Positions 1-9,559 of a stretch of 64,000 nt of DNA are shown here, piece by piece. Both the position numbers and the translations under genes were made by a program. Source of the DNA: JACRLW01 sp046349595 (GTDB lineage Bacteria; Planctomycetota; UBA1135; UBA2386); contig JAXMCA010000002.1 in assembly GCA_046349595.1 (NCBI GenBank), forward strand, positions 806,001-870,000, in the 5' to 3' direction. The notes under the pieces are model-generated. The model was not told where the DNA came from, ran no database searches, and saw nothing but the letters and a program-made list of their open reading frames with translations. Each line of letters opens with the position of its first letter. Within the stretch, counting starts at the first letter, position 1.

Positions 1-2
1 AG

Positions 3-1271
3 ATGAAGGCCCGCTTCCCCGACAAGCCGATCGTGTGCGGCGGCGAGCACTTCTCCGGGCTGCCCGAGCTGTCGATGCAGCAGGCGCCGATCGACTTCGT
101 CGTGCGCGGTGAGGGCGAGGAAGGTGCGGTCGAGGTGTTCAACGGCCTGCGGCTCGGCCGCGACAAGGTCGACTGGTCGGAGGTCGCCGGCATCTGGTAC
201 CGCGATGCGCAGGGCAAGCCGGTGCAGAGCAAGCTGCCGCGCGAGCGCATCCGCAACATCGACGACCTGCCGTGGCCCGCGTGGGACCTGATCGACATCC
301 AGGTCTACAACGACGAGGGCTTCATCAACGGACTCAACCAGGGCAAGACCGTGCCGATCCTCGCGACGCGCGGCTGTCCCTACCAGTGCACCTACTGCGC
401 CTCGCCGAACATGTGGACCACGCGCTGGTACGCGCGCGATCCCAAGGACGTCGTCGACGAGATGCAGTTCTACAAGGAGCACCACGGCGCGACGAACTTC
501 CCCTTCCAGGACCTCACCGCGATCCTCAAGCGCGACTGGATCATCGAGTTCTGCAAGGAGCTCGAGACGCGCAAGCTGAACGTGACCTGGCAGTTCCCGT
601 CGGGCACGCGTTGCGAGGTGATCGACGACGAGGTCGCCGAGCTGCTGGCGCGCACCGGCGGCCGCTCGCTCGCGCTGGCGCCGGAGAGCGGCAGCGAACG
701 CACGCGCAAGCTGATCCAGAAGCGGATGAAGACCGAGAGCCTGCTCGAAGCGGTCAAGGCCTCGGTCAAGGCGAAGCTCAACGTCACGATCTTCATCGTC
801 ATCGGCTTCCCGCACGACGTCGACGCCGACCTGCGCGAGACCAAGAAGCTGGTCCGCCAGCTCGGCCGCATGGGCATCGACGACATCGCCGTAGGCTTCT
901 TCTTCCCGATCCCCAACACGCAGCTCTACCGCGAGCTGATGGAGAAGGGCCGCGTCTCCCTCGCCGACGAGTTCCTGCTCACGCCGATCTTCGCCAACGA
1001 GGAGAAGCTGCTGCCAGAGAACAACTACTGCGAGAGCCTCGACGCCAGACAGCTCACGCGGTGGAAGTACAGCCTGCTCGCCAACTTCTACTTCACCTCC
1101 TTCCTGTTCCACCCGACGCGCCCCTTCCGCATCCTCTGGAACGCGCTCCGCGGCCGGGAGACGCGCAAGCTCGAGACCTACCTCGTCGACCTGCGCAAGA
1201 AGGCGGGCATCGCGATCCGCAACCGGTTCAGGAAGGGGAAGAAGAACGAGGAGCGGCCAGTGGCGGTGTGA
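3..1271 (+). CDS. B12-binding domain radical SAM protein (5' end outside window)
   Basis: The visible part begins inside the cobalamin-binding-like domain ('CGGEHFSG', 'VVRGEGEEG'). A radical SAM core follows, with the CX3CX2C cluster motif in 'GCPYQCTYC' near residue 125. The family binds a [4Fe-4S] cluster and S-adenosylmethionine and often methylates or rearranges unactivated carbons, for example in hopanoid, lipid or antibiotic synthesis. The substrate cannot be read from this sequence. The ATG at base 3 is probably internal, because the usual B12 domain needs about 80 more N-terminal residues. The C-terminus is basic and ends 72 bp before the next gene. The family assignment is firm and the pathway is unknown. 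Confidence 0.88.
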   Translation: MKARFPDKPIVCGGEHFSGLPELSMQQAPIDFVVRGEGEEGAVEVFNGLRLGRDKVDWSEVAGIWYRDAQGKPVQSKLPRERIRNIDDLPWPAWDLIDIQVYNDEGFINGLNQGKTVPILATRGCPYQCTYCASPNMWTTRWYARDPKDVVDEMQFYKEHHGATNFPFQDLTAILKRDWIIEFCKELETRKLNVTWQFPSGTRCEVIDDEVAELLARTGGRSLALAPESGSERTRKLIQKRMKTESLLEAVKASVKAKLNVTIFIVIGFPHDVDADLRETKKLVRQLGRMGIDDIAVGFFFPIPNTQLYRELMEKGRVSLADEFLLTPIFANEEKLLPENNYCESLDARQLTRWKYSLLANFYFTSFLFHPTRPFRILWNALRGRETRKLETYLVDLRKKAGIAIRNRFRKGKKNEERPVAV

Positions 1272-1342
1272 GGGGATCCTGACCCGGGTGTGAGACGGGA
1301 TGCACAGCCGTCCGTCGTCGGCGCGCCCGCGACTTCCGATCC

Positions 1343-2485
1343 ATGCGCGTCGCGATCACCTCCCTGCTGTTCGTCCTCGCCCCGGCCCTGCGGGCACAGA
1401 CCACCCAAGCGATCCGCGTCGACGCGCGCTGTGTCGATCCGGACGGAAAGCCGGTCGCGGGTGTGACCCTCGCCGATCGATGGAGTGAGGTCGACGGCCA
1501 CTGGCAATGGTCCTTCGAGTGCCCGACTCCGGAGCACCCGCTGAACCTGATCAGCGATCAGGATGGACGTGTCCGCGGCACCTGGGTGCTCTCGCCCTTC
1601 GCGACGCCCCTGCTCGCCTGGAGCGCGGATCACGCGCTCGCGGCGTTCGTCGCGCCGTCCTTCGATCCGCTGACGCACGAGGGTGTGGTGGTCGGCGATC
1701 TGCGCATGCAACGCACGACCGAGGTGCATGCCGAGATCCGCTCTCTCTCCGCGAGCCCCGCATGCCGATTCGGACTGATCTGGAACGCACGCGATGCAGA
1801 GGGCAACCAGCGCTCGATGCACTGCTTCCTCGGTCTCGACCGCAGGAAGGTCGACGTCGCGCTGCCGCCGGGGACCTACGAGCTGAGCGTCGGCATCGGC
1901 TTCGGTGTCGCGCCGTCGCGCAGCGTCGTGATCGAGGCCGAGCGCAAGGCACTGGACCTCGGAACGATCGCGGTGCCGTCGTGCGCCTTCGACCTGCCCG
2001 GCGAAGTGCTCCCCGACTGGCACGTCGATCACGCGCGCAACATCCCACTCGAAGACGCCATGCTCGCCCACTTCCGCGGCAAGCCGCTGCTGGTGAACTT
2101 CACCGACTACGGCAACCCGCCGCATCTCGAGCAGGCCGATCGCGAGCGGCTCGGCGCACTGTCCACGCACCCGCAGCGCGATCGCTTCGCCGTGGTTCTG
2201 TTCGGACCGACGCGTGACTTCCTCGCCGGTCTGCCGCCGCGCCCGTCGAATCCCGAGTTCGACAAGCTGTTCCCGCCGCCGAAGCCTCCGCAGCCGCCGG
2301 TCGAATCGATGTTCCCGCTGCTCAGCGACGACACCGCTGCGACCGAGCGTCTCTACGGCTGTGCGTGGGGCGCGATCGTCGTCGATCGCGACGGCCGCCT
2401 GCTGATGCACGGATCGCTGGCCGAATCCATCGCGCGCCTCGCGAAGGAGATCGCCGCAACAGGCCCGGGCGACGCCGGGAGGTGA
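1343..2485 (+). CDS. Secreted protein with carboxypeptidase-regulatory-like N-terminus and thioredoxin-like C-terminus
   Basis: A Sec signal peptide spans residues 1-19 ('LLFVLAPALRAQ'). An Ig-like/carboxypeptidase-regulatory segment follows ('CVDPDGKPVAGVTL'). The C-terminal third ('GKPLLVNFTDY', then 'IVVDRDGRLLMHG') has the strand pattern of a TlpA/peroxiredoxin-type thioredoxin fold. No CxxC pair is visible, so a thiol redox role is doubtful. It is probably exported to the periplasm or cell surface. The gene converges on the PilT-like gene at 2498, and the two share a hairpin. Confidence 0.7.
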   Translation: MRVAITSLLFVLAPALRAQTTQAIRVDARCVDPDGKPVAGVTLADRWSEVDGHWQWSFECPTPEHPLNLISDQDGRVRGTWVLSPFATPLLAWSADHALAAFVAPSFDPLTHEGVVVGDLRMQRTTEVHAEIRSLSASPACRFGLIWNARDAEGNQRSMHCFLGLDRRKVDVALPPGTYELSVGIGFGVAPSRSVVIEAERKALDLGTIAVPSCAFDLPGEVLPDWHVDHARNIPLEDAMLAHFRGKPLLVNFTDYGNPPHLEQADRERLGALSTHPQRDRFAVVLFGPTRDFLAGLPPRPSNPEFDKLFPPPKPPQPPVESMFPLLSDDTAATERLYGCAWGAIVVDRDGRLLMHGSLAESIARLAKEIAATGPGDAGR

Positions 2486-2488
2486 CGG

Positions 2489-2514
2489 CGCTGCGCGTCA
2501 GTCGACGCGCAGCG
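2489..2514. terminator. Bidirectional terminator-like hairpin
   Basis: The arms at 2489-2499 and 2504-2514 pair perfectly over 11 bp around an AGTC loop. The hairpin lies between convergent genes and overlaps the stop of the leftward one. There is no U tract on either side. Confidence 0.55.
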
Positions 2515-3574
2515 TGCCCCGCTCGAGCAGACGCCCGGCAGCATGCTGAAGGGCTTCGTCCTCGGAGATCGCATGCCGCTGCAGCAATCGCCGGATGCCG
2601 AGGTCGACGGTCTGCATGCCGACACCCGCACCCTCGTCCATGATGCGTTCGAGCAGCTCGACCTTGCCGCGACGGATGGCGCGCTCGACGCGCTCGTTCT
2701 GGAACAGGATCTCCAGCAGCGGCACGCGGCCGCGGCCGTGACGGCGCCGGATCAGGGTCTGCCCGACCACCGCACTGGTCACCGTGGCGAGCCGATCGCG
2801 GATGCTCGCGCGCTCGCCCGGCGGGCACAGCCGCGGGAGATCGGCGATCGCACCGGCGATGCCGCTCGCCTCGAAGGTCGCCAGGACCAGCAGACCGCTC
2901 TCCGCGGCCTCGATCACGGCGAGCAGGTCGGCGGCACTGCCGATCTCGCCGACCGCGATCGCGTCGGCACCCTGGAGGAAGGCATCGCGCACCGCGCTCG
3001 CGACCGACTCGACGTGCGTGCCGACCTCGCGTTGATGGATCAACGTGCGCCCGGAGCCGTGCACCAGGTCGATGCGACGCTCGATCGTCACCACGTTGAC
3101 GGCCCGCTCCGTCTCGATGCGCGCGACGATGCCGGCCATCGTCGTGCTCTTCCCCGAACCGAAGGGACCGGTGATCAGGACCAACCCGCTGCGCATCATC
3201 GTGAACGCGGCGAGGACCTCGGGGAGTTCGCACTCCTCGAAGCTCGGTGCCCGCTCCGGCAGCAGTCGGAACACCAGCCCGAGGCCATCGGCATGCGAGA
3301 GCGCGGACACGCGGAAGCGGCCGGCGTTCGCGGAGCTCCACACCACCTCGACCTCCTCACCGCGTTCGGCGCGCGTGATCTGGTCGGCGAACAGCAGCTC
3401 ACCGGCCAGCGAACGCAGCTCCTCACCGTCGACCGGGGGATCGTCGGTGGCGACGGCGCTGCCGCCGAGGCGGATCCAGGGCCGATTCCCGGCGGACACA
3501 TGGAGACTCGTGCCGCCCGAGCGGGCCAGTCCTGCGAGCATCTGCTCGAGACGATCGCGATCGAGAGCACTCAT
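2498..3574 (-). CDS. PilT-like type IV pilus retraction ATPase (intact Walker A)
   Basis: This 358-residue protein has the PilT/GspE fold order: an N-terminal PAS-like part, then Walker A 'GPFGSGKS' at residues 136-143. A Walker B-like 'AIAVGEIG' follows, where PilT usually has VGEMRD. The usual histidine box (ATLHTNSA) is altered to 'LATFEASG'. PilT hexamers power pilus retraction at the inner membrane, so this is a probable motor or a regulator derived from one. The ATG at 3574 was chosen because it overlaps the upstream stop (ATGA) and sits behind an AGGAGG-type site. Upstream codons in the same frame overlap the neighbour and do not look like PilT. Confidence 0.82.
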   Translation of the reverse strand: MSALDRDRLEQMLAGLARSGGTSLHVSAGNRPWIRLGGSAVATDDPPVDGEELRSLAGELLFADQITRAERGEEVEVVWSSANAGRFRVSALSHADGLGLVFRLLPERAPSFEECELPEVLAAFTMMRSGLVLITGPFGSGKSTTMAGIVARIETERAVNVVTIERRIDLVHGSGRTLIHQREVGTHVESVASAVRDAFLQGADAIAVGEIGSAADLLAVIEAAESGLLVLATFEASGIAGAIADLPRLCPPGERASIRDRLATVTSAVVGQTLIRRRHGRGRVPLLEILFQNERVERAIRRGKVELLERIMDEGAGVGMQTVDLGIRRLLQRHAISEDEALQHAAGRLLERGTLRVD

Positions 3575-5025
3575 CGTGCGGCCTCCTGAGGCGTCGTCGC
3601 ATCGGCCGACTCCGCCACGAAGTCGAGCAGCCACGCCTTGTCGGCGGCGAAGGGGAAGGCCTCGCCGAGGTCGACCGTCCCGGCCCGCACGAGTTCGCGC
3701 AGCGAGCGGTCGAGCGAGTGGCCACACTGTGCATCGTCGACGCGCAACAGCGCCGTGATCCGCTCCAGTGCGCCGGATCGCAGGATGCCGCGCATGGTGT
3801 CGTCGAGGTGCAGCATCTCCGTGGCGATGGCCATGCCCCGGCCGTCGCGACGAGGCAGCGTGCGAACGCCGAGGATCGACAGACAGGTGCCTGCGAGCGC
3901 CATGCGTGCACGCTCGCGCTCGTGCGGAGCCGTCATCGACAGCAGGCGTCGGATCGCTCCGACCACTCCCGCTGCGCGCACGCTGGCGACCACCAGGCCG
4001 ACGTGCTCGGCGGCGTGCAGCACGAGGGGCAGCGAGCGCCGATCGATCTCACCGAGGAACAGCACATCGGGTTCCTCGCGCAGTGCAGCGCGCAACGCGC
4101 GCTCCACGCCTTCGCCAGCGACGTCGATCGATCGCCGTGTGACGAAGCCACCGCTGCCCGAGGTCGGATACTCGAAGCAACGATCGAGCACGTGCACGCT
4201 GCGACCGGGGGTGGCCAACGACTGATCGAGCAGGGTGCCGAAGGTCTCGGTCACTCCGCTGTTGCGTTCGCCGGCGAGGATCACCAGTCCGCGGCCGTTG
4301 CGCACCACCTCGCGGAGGCGCTCGTCGATGCCGACCTGCTCGCAGCCGCGCAGTTGATGGGGATGGATGCGCACCGAGACGGCGATGCCGTCCAGGTGGC
4401 GGAACGCGCAGGCGCGCCCCCGCGCGATCGTGCCGCTGCGCAGCGACCTCGTCAGCGAACCGTGTTGCGCGACCTTGTCGATGGCGTCCTCGCCGAGAAG
4501 GGTCTTCGCGAACTCCCACACCTCGGGACCGGCCATGGGCTCCTCGGTCAGGGCTTGAAGCCTCCCACCGACACGCGCCATCGGGACCTGCCCCTCGCCG
4601 ATGAACAGATCGCTGACGCCGATCTCGACGGCGCGCGCGAGCAGCCGGTCGTTGCCCTGCAGCGGCTCGATCGTCGTGTCGCGCTCCTGACGCAGGGCTT
4701 TGCGTCGCGCCTCCTGGATCGCAAGCAGGTCGTCGAGCACGCGTCGCGTGATCACACCCTGCTCGACGAGGATCTGCCCGAGCGGACGGTTGCCGCCGGT
4801 CAGCGACTGGATCTCCAGGCAGTGCCGCAGTTGCCGCTCGGGGACGAGTCTCGTCTCGAGCAGGATCGCGCCCAGTCTCGTGTCCTCCAAAGCTCCGCCT
4901 CTTCGATCCTCGTCGCGTGATGCGGACCGACACGGCTCCGCGGCATCGGGATCGACCTTCGGCACCGGATCGCTTGAAGGAGGCTCACCTTCCGATGCCA
5001 GCGACGCGAGACCGCAGTGTCGCAC
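3571..5025 (-). CDS. Degenerate PilT/GspE-like ATPase with MshEN-type N-terminus
   Basis: Residues about 50-110 resemble the GspE N-terminal (MshEN) domain that can bind cyclic-di-GMP ('LGAILLETRLV' and 'LGQILVEQGVI' repeats). A PilT-like domain follows ('RAVEIGVSDLFIGEGQ'). At the Walker A site, residues 252-259 read GERNSGVT: the invariant lysine is valine and the second glycine is asparagine. A Walker B-like 'EEPDVLFLGEID' is kept. ATP hydrolysis is therefore unlikely, and a regulatory or structural partner of the coupled downstream ATPase is plausible. The start is a GTG 18 bp after the fucosidase gene. A shorter start nearer residue 45 is possible. Confidence 0.78.
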   Translation of the reverse strand: MRHCGLASLASEGEPPSSDPVPKVDPDAAEPCRSASRDEDRRGGALEDTRLGAILLETRLVPERQLRHCLEIQSLTGGNRPLGQILVEQGVITRRVLDDLLAIQEARRKALRQERDTTIEPLQGNDRLLARAVEIGVSDLFIGEGQVPMARVGGRLQALTEEPMAGPEVWEFAKTLLGEDAIDKVAQHGSLTRSLRSGTIARGRACAFRHLDGIAVSVRIHPHQLRGCEQVGIDERLREVVRNGRGLVILAGERNSGVTETFGTLLDQSLATPGRSVHVLDRCFEYPTSGSGGFVTRRSIDVAGEGVERALRAALREEPDVLFLGEIDRRSLPLVLHAAEHVGLVVASVRAAGVVGAIRRLLSMTAPHERERARMALAGTCLSILGVRTLPRRDGRGMAIATEMLHLDDTMRGILRSGALERITALLRVDDAQCGHSLDRSLRELVRAGTVDLGEAFPFAADKAWLLDFVAESADATTPQEAAR

Positions 5026-5043
5026 CGCGCAACAGTGGCGGAA

Positions 5044-6372
5044 TCAGCCGACCAGACGCGCAACACGAACCACGGTGTTGGTCCCGTACGGATAGGCGTC
5101 GACGTGGAGGACGAGAGCGTCGCCGTCGCGCTCGACCTTCGGCGCGCCGCCGCCGTCGAGCCAGGTCGCCTTGTCGAGTCCGGCGGGGACCCCCTTGAAG
5201 ATGCGCTTGCCCGGCCCGCGCGCCTTCACCCCGATGCGCGAGTCGGCGGTCGGCGTGATGTCGAAGACGAACAGGTGGGCCTGGTCGCCGACCATGAGGC
5301 CGAAGTCGCGCTCCTCGCCCTCGATGCCGCCGACTCGCCCGGTGTAGATCGCACCCGCATCACCGCCGTGCAGCGCGATCCAGTCGCCCACCCGCGCGAG
5401 AGCAGCGCGTTCGTAGTCCGGGATGCGGCCCGATGCCGTCGGCCCGACGTTCATCAGCAGGTTCGCGCCGGCGCGCCGGCAGCTCGCCAAGTCCTCGATG
5501 ACGTGCGCCGGCGACAGGTAGTTGAAGTCCTTGGTCGCGATGCCCCAGTGGAAGTCGAAGGTCTGGCACATCTCGCCGGCGACGTACTTGGTCATGCCGT
5601 GACGATCGATCGGATGCGGCTGGCCGCGCTCGAAGGTCACGCTGTCGATCTCGCCGTGGACGATGTGACCGCCCGCTTCGATGCCGGTGTTGTTGATGAT
5701 CAACGCCTCCGGCTGCTTGTCGCGGATCAGCCCGTAGAGCTTGTCGAGCTGCCAGTCCGCGTCCGTGCGCGACCAGTTGCCGTCGAACCAGAATCCGCCG
5801 ATCGGGCCGTACTGCGTGCAGAGCGTCGCGATCGAGTCGCGCAGGTACTGCTGGTAGGCGTCCCAGTCCTTCTCGAAGCGCTCGTCGGTCCAGTCCAGGG
5901 TCGTGCAGTACAGCATCGGCACGATGCCCTCCGCCCGACATCCCTCGCAGAAGTCCGCGATCAGGTCGCGACCGGCGGGGGTGTGCGTCACGTCGTACCT
6001 GGAGAGCCCGCGCGTGTCGTAGAGGCTGAAGCCGTCGTGATGACGGCTGGTGAGCGTGACGTAGCGCATGCCGGCCCGCTTCGCGACGCGCGCGATCCCG
6101 CGCCCGGAGAAGTCCTCCGCGCGGAAGCTGCGCATCAGCTCCATGTAGCGCTCGGTGGGGATGCCCTGCATGTTCTTGGCCCACTCGCCGGCGCCGATCT
6201 GGGAGTAGAGACCCCAGTGCACGAACATCCCGAACGCCATCCTCTCGAAGCGCGCGACACGCTCGCTCGGCTGTGGATCCTGCGGCGCGGCGACCATGCT
6301 CCAACGACCCTGCCAGGGCAGGACGGCGAGACCGGCAGCGGAGGCGAACAGCGAGCGGCGCGAGAGGTCCAT
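5044..6372 (-). CDS. GH29 alpha-L-fucosidase, exported
   Basis: A twin-arginine-type leader ('SRRSLFASAAGLAVLP') precedes a GH29 catalytic barrel. Family hallmarks include 'FGMFVHWGLYS', 'YVTLTSRHHDGFSLYD' and 'GGFWFDGNW', which carries the probable catalytic aspartate. The enzyme removes alpha-L-fucose from glycans and would act outside the cytoplasm on algal or mucin-type polysaccharides. At 442 residues it covers the catalytic domain and a short beta domain. It lies in a leftward run between the secreted 346-residue protein (31 bp upstream) and the PilT-like pair. Confidence 0.9.
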   Translation of the reverse strand: MDLSRRSLFASAAGLAVLPWQGRWSMVAAPQDPQPSERVARFERMAFGMFVHWGLYSQIGAGEWAKNMQGIPTERYMELMRSFRAEDFSGRGIARVAKRAGMRYVTLTSRHHDGFSLYDTRGLSRYDVTHTPAGRDLIADFCEGCRAEGIVPMLYCTTLDWTDERFEKDWDAYQQYLRDSIATLCTQYGPIGGFWFDGNWSRTDADWQLDKLYGLIRDKQPEALIINNTGIEAGGHIVHGEIDSVTFERGQPHPIDRHGMTKYVAGEMCQTFDFHWGIATKDFNYLSPAHVIEDLASCRRAGANLLMNVGPTASGRIPDYERAALARVGDWIALHGGDAGAIYTGRVGGIEGEERDFGLMVGDQAHLFVFDITPTADSRIGVKARGPGKRIFKGVPAGLDKATWLDGGGAPKVERDGDALVLHVDAYPYGTNTVVRVARLVG

Positions 6373-6403
6373 CGCGACCGATGCTATCCGCGCCCGAAGA
6401 CGA

Positions 6404-7444
6404 TCACCCGCCGGCGCTCTCGACGAACTTCACCGCGATCGTCGATGCGAACTGCTCGCCGATCGTGGTCGGATCGGCCGTTCCGCCGCGTCGTGCGGCG
6501 AGCGTGGACTTCGCATCGGCCTCGAGCTTGCCGGTCAGATCGATGCGACGAACCTGGCGACCCGAGTCGTCGAGTTGCACGACGACATCGAGGGTGAGAC
6601 GTGCCTCCGCGTCACCGCTCGCTCCGCCGCCGCGTGGTCCACGTCCGCCGAACATGGTGGGCGCCGCGAGACCGAGCTGCTGCGCATTGCCCTTCGCCTT
6701 GACGACGAGGCGGAGCTTGACCTGCGGTCCGTGTCCATCCGCCGCCGCGACCGACTCGGCCCTGGTCTCCACCTCCGCATCGGCGACGGCGAGCAAGGCG
6801 GTGAACGCTCCGAGCATCTGGCGCTCGGTCGGACCACGGCCGAAGCCGCGTCCTCCGCGACCGCGACCGCGTCGCGACTCGGCGGTCACCGGATGCAACA
6901 GGCGCCGGAGCGCCGCGCGCACGTCGCCGGTCGGCTCGAAGGACTCGCCGGCCTTGTTGCCGCTCGGCGGAACCAGGACGGCGAGGTCGATCGTGCCGGG
7001 AACCCCCTCGACGAGTTCGGGCGCGAGTTCGACGCGCTCGCCGTCGATCACCTCCAGGAGCGAAGCCCCACCCTGATCGTCGACCACCGGCACCACGGTG
7101 CGGGACTCCAGCGCACCATCGACGTGGTTGGCGCGAGGTTCTGCGTCGTCGGTCTGCGTGGTCTCGTCGGATTGGACCTGCAGGTAGTGACGCGTACCGT
7201 CGCCGCGCTCTTCGAAGGCCACGGTCTGCCGGCGCGCGATGGTCGTCTTGCCGTCTGCGAGCATGCCGCGCCCAGCGGCGGACGCGGACTCGTCACCGCT
7301 CTGCGTCTTGCGCGTGACGGTCGAATCCAACGTCGTCTCGATGCGGATCCGCCGCACGCTCGGAACGGGGTCCTGCGCGAATGCGATCGATGCCGCACAA
7401 ACGACGCCGGGGAGGAGGAGCCACTTGGTGCTGAGCATGCGCAT
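6404..7444 (-). CDS. Secreted hypothetical protein with Arg/Gly-rich linker
   Basis: A signal peptide ends near residue 23 ('AASIAFAQ'). The rest is predicted extracytoplasmic, with acidic and basic patches and two glycine/arginine-rich stretches ('RRGRGRGGRGFGRG' and 'GGRGPRGGG'). It recalls secreted planctomycete proteins with a 'LDVVVQLDDSGRQVRRIDL' lipoprotein-like beta sheet. No catalytic motif is seen. The start lies 4 bp after the protease gene, so the two are probably co-transcribed. Function unknown. Confidence 0.7.
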   Translation of the reverse strand: MRMLSTKWLLLPGVVCAASIAFAQDPVPSVRRIRIETTLDSTVTRKTQSGDESASAAGRGMLADGKTTIARRQTVAFEERGDGTRHYLQVQSDETTQTDDAEPRANHVDGALESRTVVPVVDDQGGASLLEVIDGERVELAPELVEGVPGTIDLAVLVPPSGNKAGESFEPTGDVRAALRRLLHPVTAESRRGRGRGGRGFGRGPTERQMLGAFTALLAVADAEVETRAESVAAADGHGPQVKLRLVVKAKGNAQQLGLAAPTMFGGRGPRGGGASGDAEARLTLDVVVQLDDSGRQVRRIDLTGKLEADAKSTLAARRGGTADPTTIGEQFASTIAVKFVESAGG

Positions 7445-7448
7445 TGCC

Positions 7449-9458
7449 TCACTTGCCTTCGTATCGAGCCATCAGGTCCGCGACCACGTCGCGGGCGATC
7501 GCGGCGGGCAGCGCGGTGGACTCCACCCGTCCGGTCCGCGCGACGTTGAGTCCGACGACCTTGCCATCCAGGGTGACCAACGGACCACCGCAACGATCGG
7601 GCAGCAGGACGGTGTCGTGCGCGAGCACGTCGGTGAAGCCGCTGCGCACCGAGCTGAGCAGGCCCCACAGGGGTTCCTGCGCGTTCTCGGGTGCCGGTGC
7701 GCTGCCGCGTCGAAGCGAGAGGCGGACGTCCACCACGACTTCCTTGTCGCCGCGCAACAGGTGGATCTCGACGGTCTCGCCCTCGTGCCGATCGCGCAGG
7801 GCACGCACCACCTGTTCCAAGCTGCCGACCGCGACGTCGTCGATCTCCCGGATCACGTCACCGGGTTCCAGGCCCGCGGCCGCGGCCGCGCTGCCCTTGC
7901 GGACGAACACGACGCTCGGCGTGTCGCGCCCCGCGGCGAACAGGGCACCGAGTTCGCCGAGCGCGGCACCGGCGCGGCCACGCCCACGTGGCCGGTAGGC
8001 ACGCAGGCTGATCGCCCCATAAGCGGCAGGCACGGTCTCCTCCGACGGCGTGACCACGATGCGCCCCGCCTCCGGCGCCTCCTCCGACCACTCGATCGCG
8101 CGGAGTCCCTCGGCATCGATCTTCAGGAGCGCCACGTCGTTGATCGCATCGCTCGCGACGCGACGCGCCAGATGCCGCGATCCGTCGGCGAGCACGCAGT
8201 GGATCCGTCCGCCGCCGATCTCGCTCGACTTGGTCACCACCAGTCCGTCGCCGCGCACGATCGCGCCGAGCGCCACATCGCGTTCGTCGACGGTCACGCG
8301 CACCACCGAGAGACGCACGTCACGCACCACGTCCTCGAGGGACTCGACGAGCTCGTAGGCATTGCGCGAGCCACGTGCGAAACCGTCGACGTCGTGACGC
8401 AGCGGCGAGCCGGGCGACATCGCCGGATCGGCATCGTCGGCATCGGCGGGCTTCTCGTGCGCGATCGACAACACGATGTCGCGCTCCTCCGCTCCGCGGC
8501 GCACCCTCAGCGTCACCGAGCCCGACAGTCGGCGCCGCGGCAGCGGCACCCGGCTCGCCGACACCGCGCGTCCGTCGACGCGCAACAGGCGATCCCCGAC
8601 CGCGAGACCGGCGACCGCCGCTGCGGATCCTTCGTCGACCGTCGCCACGCTCGCACCCTCGGTGTCGAGCGCGAGCGATGCACCGAAGCCCCGCAGCCAG
8701 GCTCCGCCCGCGGACGGCGACGGTGCACCCGAAGCCAGGCGCTGCGAGGCCTTCTCGCTGGCGAGCAGGCTGGTCCACTCACGTGCGAAGGCCGCGATCG
8801 GCACGTGCATGTTGTGGCTGAGGTCCGCGGTGATCCGGCTGTGGATGCCGATCACCCTGCCGTCGAGATCGAACAACGGACCGCCCGAGTCGCCGCCCTC
8901 GATGGTGCAGTCGGTGACCAGCCAGCGATCGGCGTCGGCGCGGAGCACGCGGCCGAATCGCAGCGGCGGACCCGCGGGCCGGCGGCCACCCGGATGCCCG
9001 AGGAGCATGCACCAGTCGCCCACGCCGACGCCGTCGAACGAGCCCATCTCGCAGTGCGGGTAGTCACCATCCCCGGTGATCCGCACGAGGCCCGTGTCCG
9101 ATGCGGAGTTCAAGCCCAGCGCGACACCTTTCACGCGGCGGCCGTCGTCGAGGATCAGCGTGAGTTCCTTGCCGGGTTCACCGATGACGTGTGCCGCGGT
9201 GAGCACGAGGTTGTCCGCGACGATCACACCGGAGCCCCCGCCGATCGTGACCACGGCCGGACGCACGCGCGCACACAGCGCGACCAGCCGCTGCTCGAGG
9301 CCACGCCACTCCTGCAGTGATGTGGGGACGCCACCCTGCGCAATCGCCTCGGACACGGCGGGAAGGACATCGTCCTGTTGGGCGCGGAGGTCCGGCGACG
9401 TCATCGCGCCGAACAGGAGTGCGGTCAGCGTCGCGTTGCGCAGGAGGGGGTGCTTCAC
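7449..9458 (-). CDS. HtrA/DegP-like serine protease, double-domain with two PDZ domains
   Basis: A signal peptide is followed by a trypsin-like domain with a complete triad: His90 ('VLTAAHV'), Asp121 ('SDTGLV') and Ser191 ('GGDSGGPL'). PDZ1 spans about 255-330. A second trypsin-like domain starts near 370. In it the His position is 'VVTKSSE', Asp441 is kept ('NDVALLKI'), and the serine loop at 619-627 reads LPDRCGGPL, with Cys623 in the nucleophile position. PDZ2 (about 514-583) is inserted between the Asp and the Cys loop. HtrA proteins perform periplasmic quality control. The first domain should be active and the second is probably a pseudoprotease. Confidence 0.85.
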   Translation of the reverse strand: MKHPLLRNATLTALLFGAMTSPDLRAQQDDVLPAVSEAIAQGGVPTSLQEWRGLEQRLVALCARVRPAVVTIGGGSGVIVADNLVLTAAHVIGEPGKELTLILDDGRRVKGVALGLNSASDTGLVRITGDGDYPHCEMGSFDGVGVGDWCMLLGHPGGRRPAGPPLRFGRVLRADADRWLVTDCTIEGGDSGGPLFDLDGRVIGIHSRITADLSHNMHVPIAAFAREWTSLLASEKASQRLASGAPSPSAGGAWLRGFGASLALDTEGASVATVDEGSAAAVAGLAVGDRLLRVDGRAVSASRVPLPRRRLSGSVTLRVRRGAEERDIVLSIAHEKPADADDADPAMSPGSPLRHDVDGFARGSRNAYELVESLEDVVRDVRLSVVRVTVDERDVALGAIVRGDGLVVTKSSEIGGGRIHCVLADGSRHLARRVASDAINDVALLKIDAEGLRAIEWSEEAPEAGRIVVTPSEETVPAAYGAISLRAYRPRGRGRAGAALGELGALFAAGRDTPSVVFVRKGSAAAAAGLEPGDVIREIDDVAVGSLEQVVRALRDRHEGETVEIHLLRGDKEVVVDVRLSLRRGSAPAPENAQEPLWGLLSSVRSGFTDVLAHDTVLLPDRCGGPLVTLDGKVVGLNVARTGRVESTALPAAIARDVVADLMARYEGK

Positions 9459-9559
9459 GGGCCTTCGATTGTCGCGTCTCGTGTCGGGCGGGCGGAAGCA
9501 TGGGCCGGGAACCGGAACTCGCCACGCGCAGCGAGGCTCGCGACGAGCTTGGTACCGTC

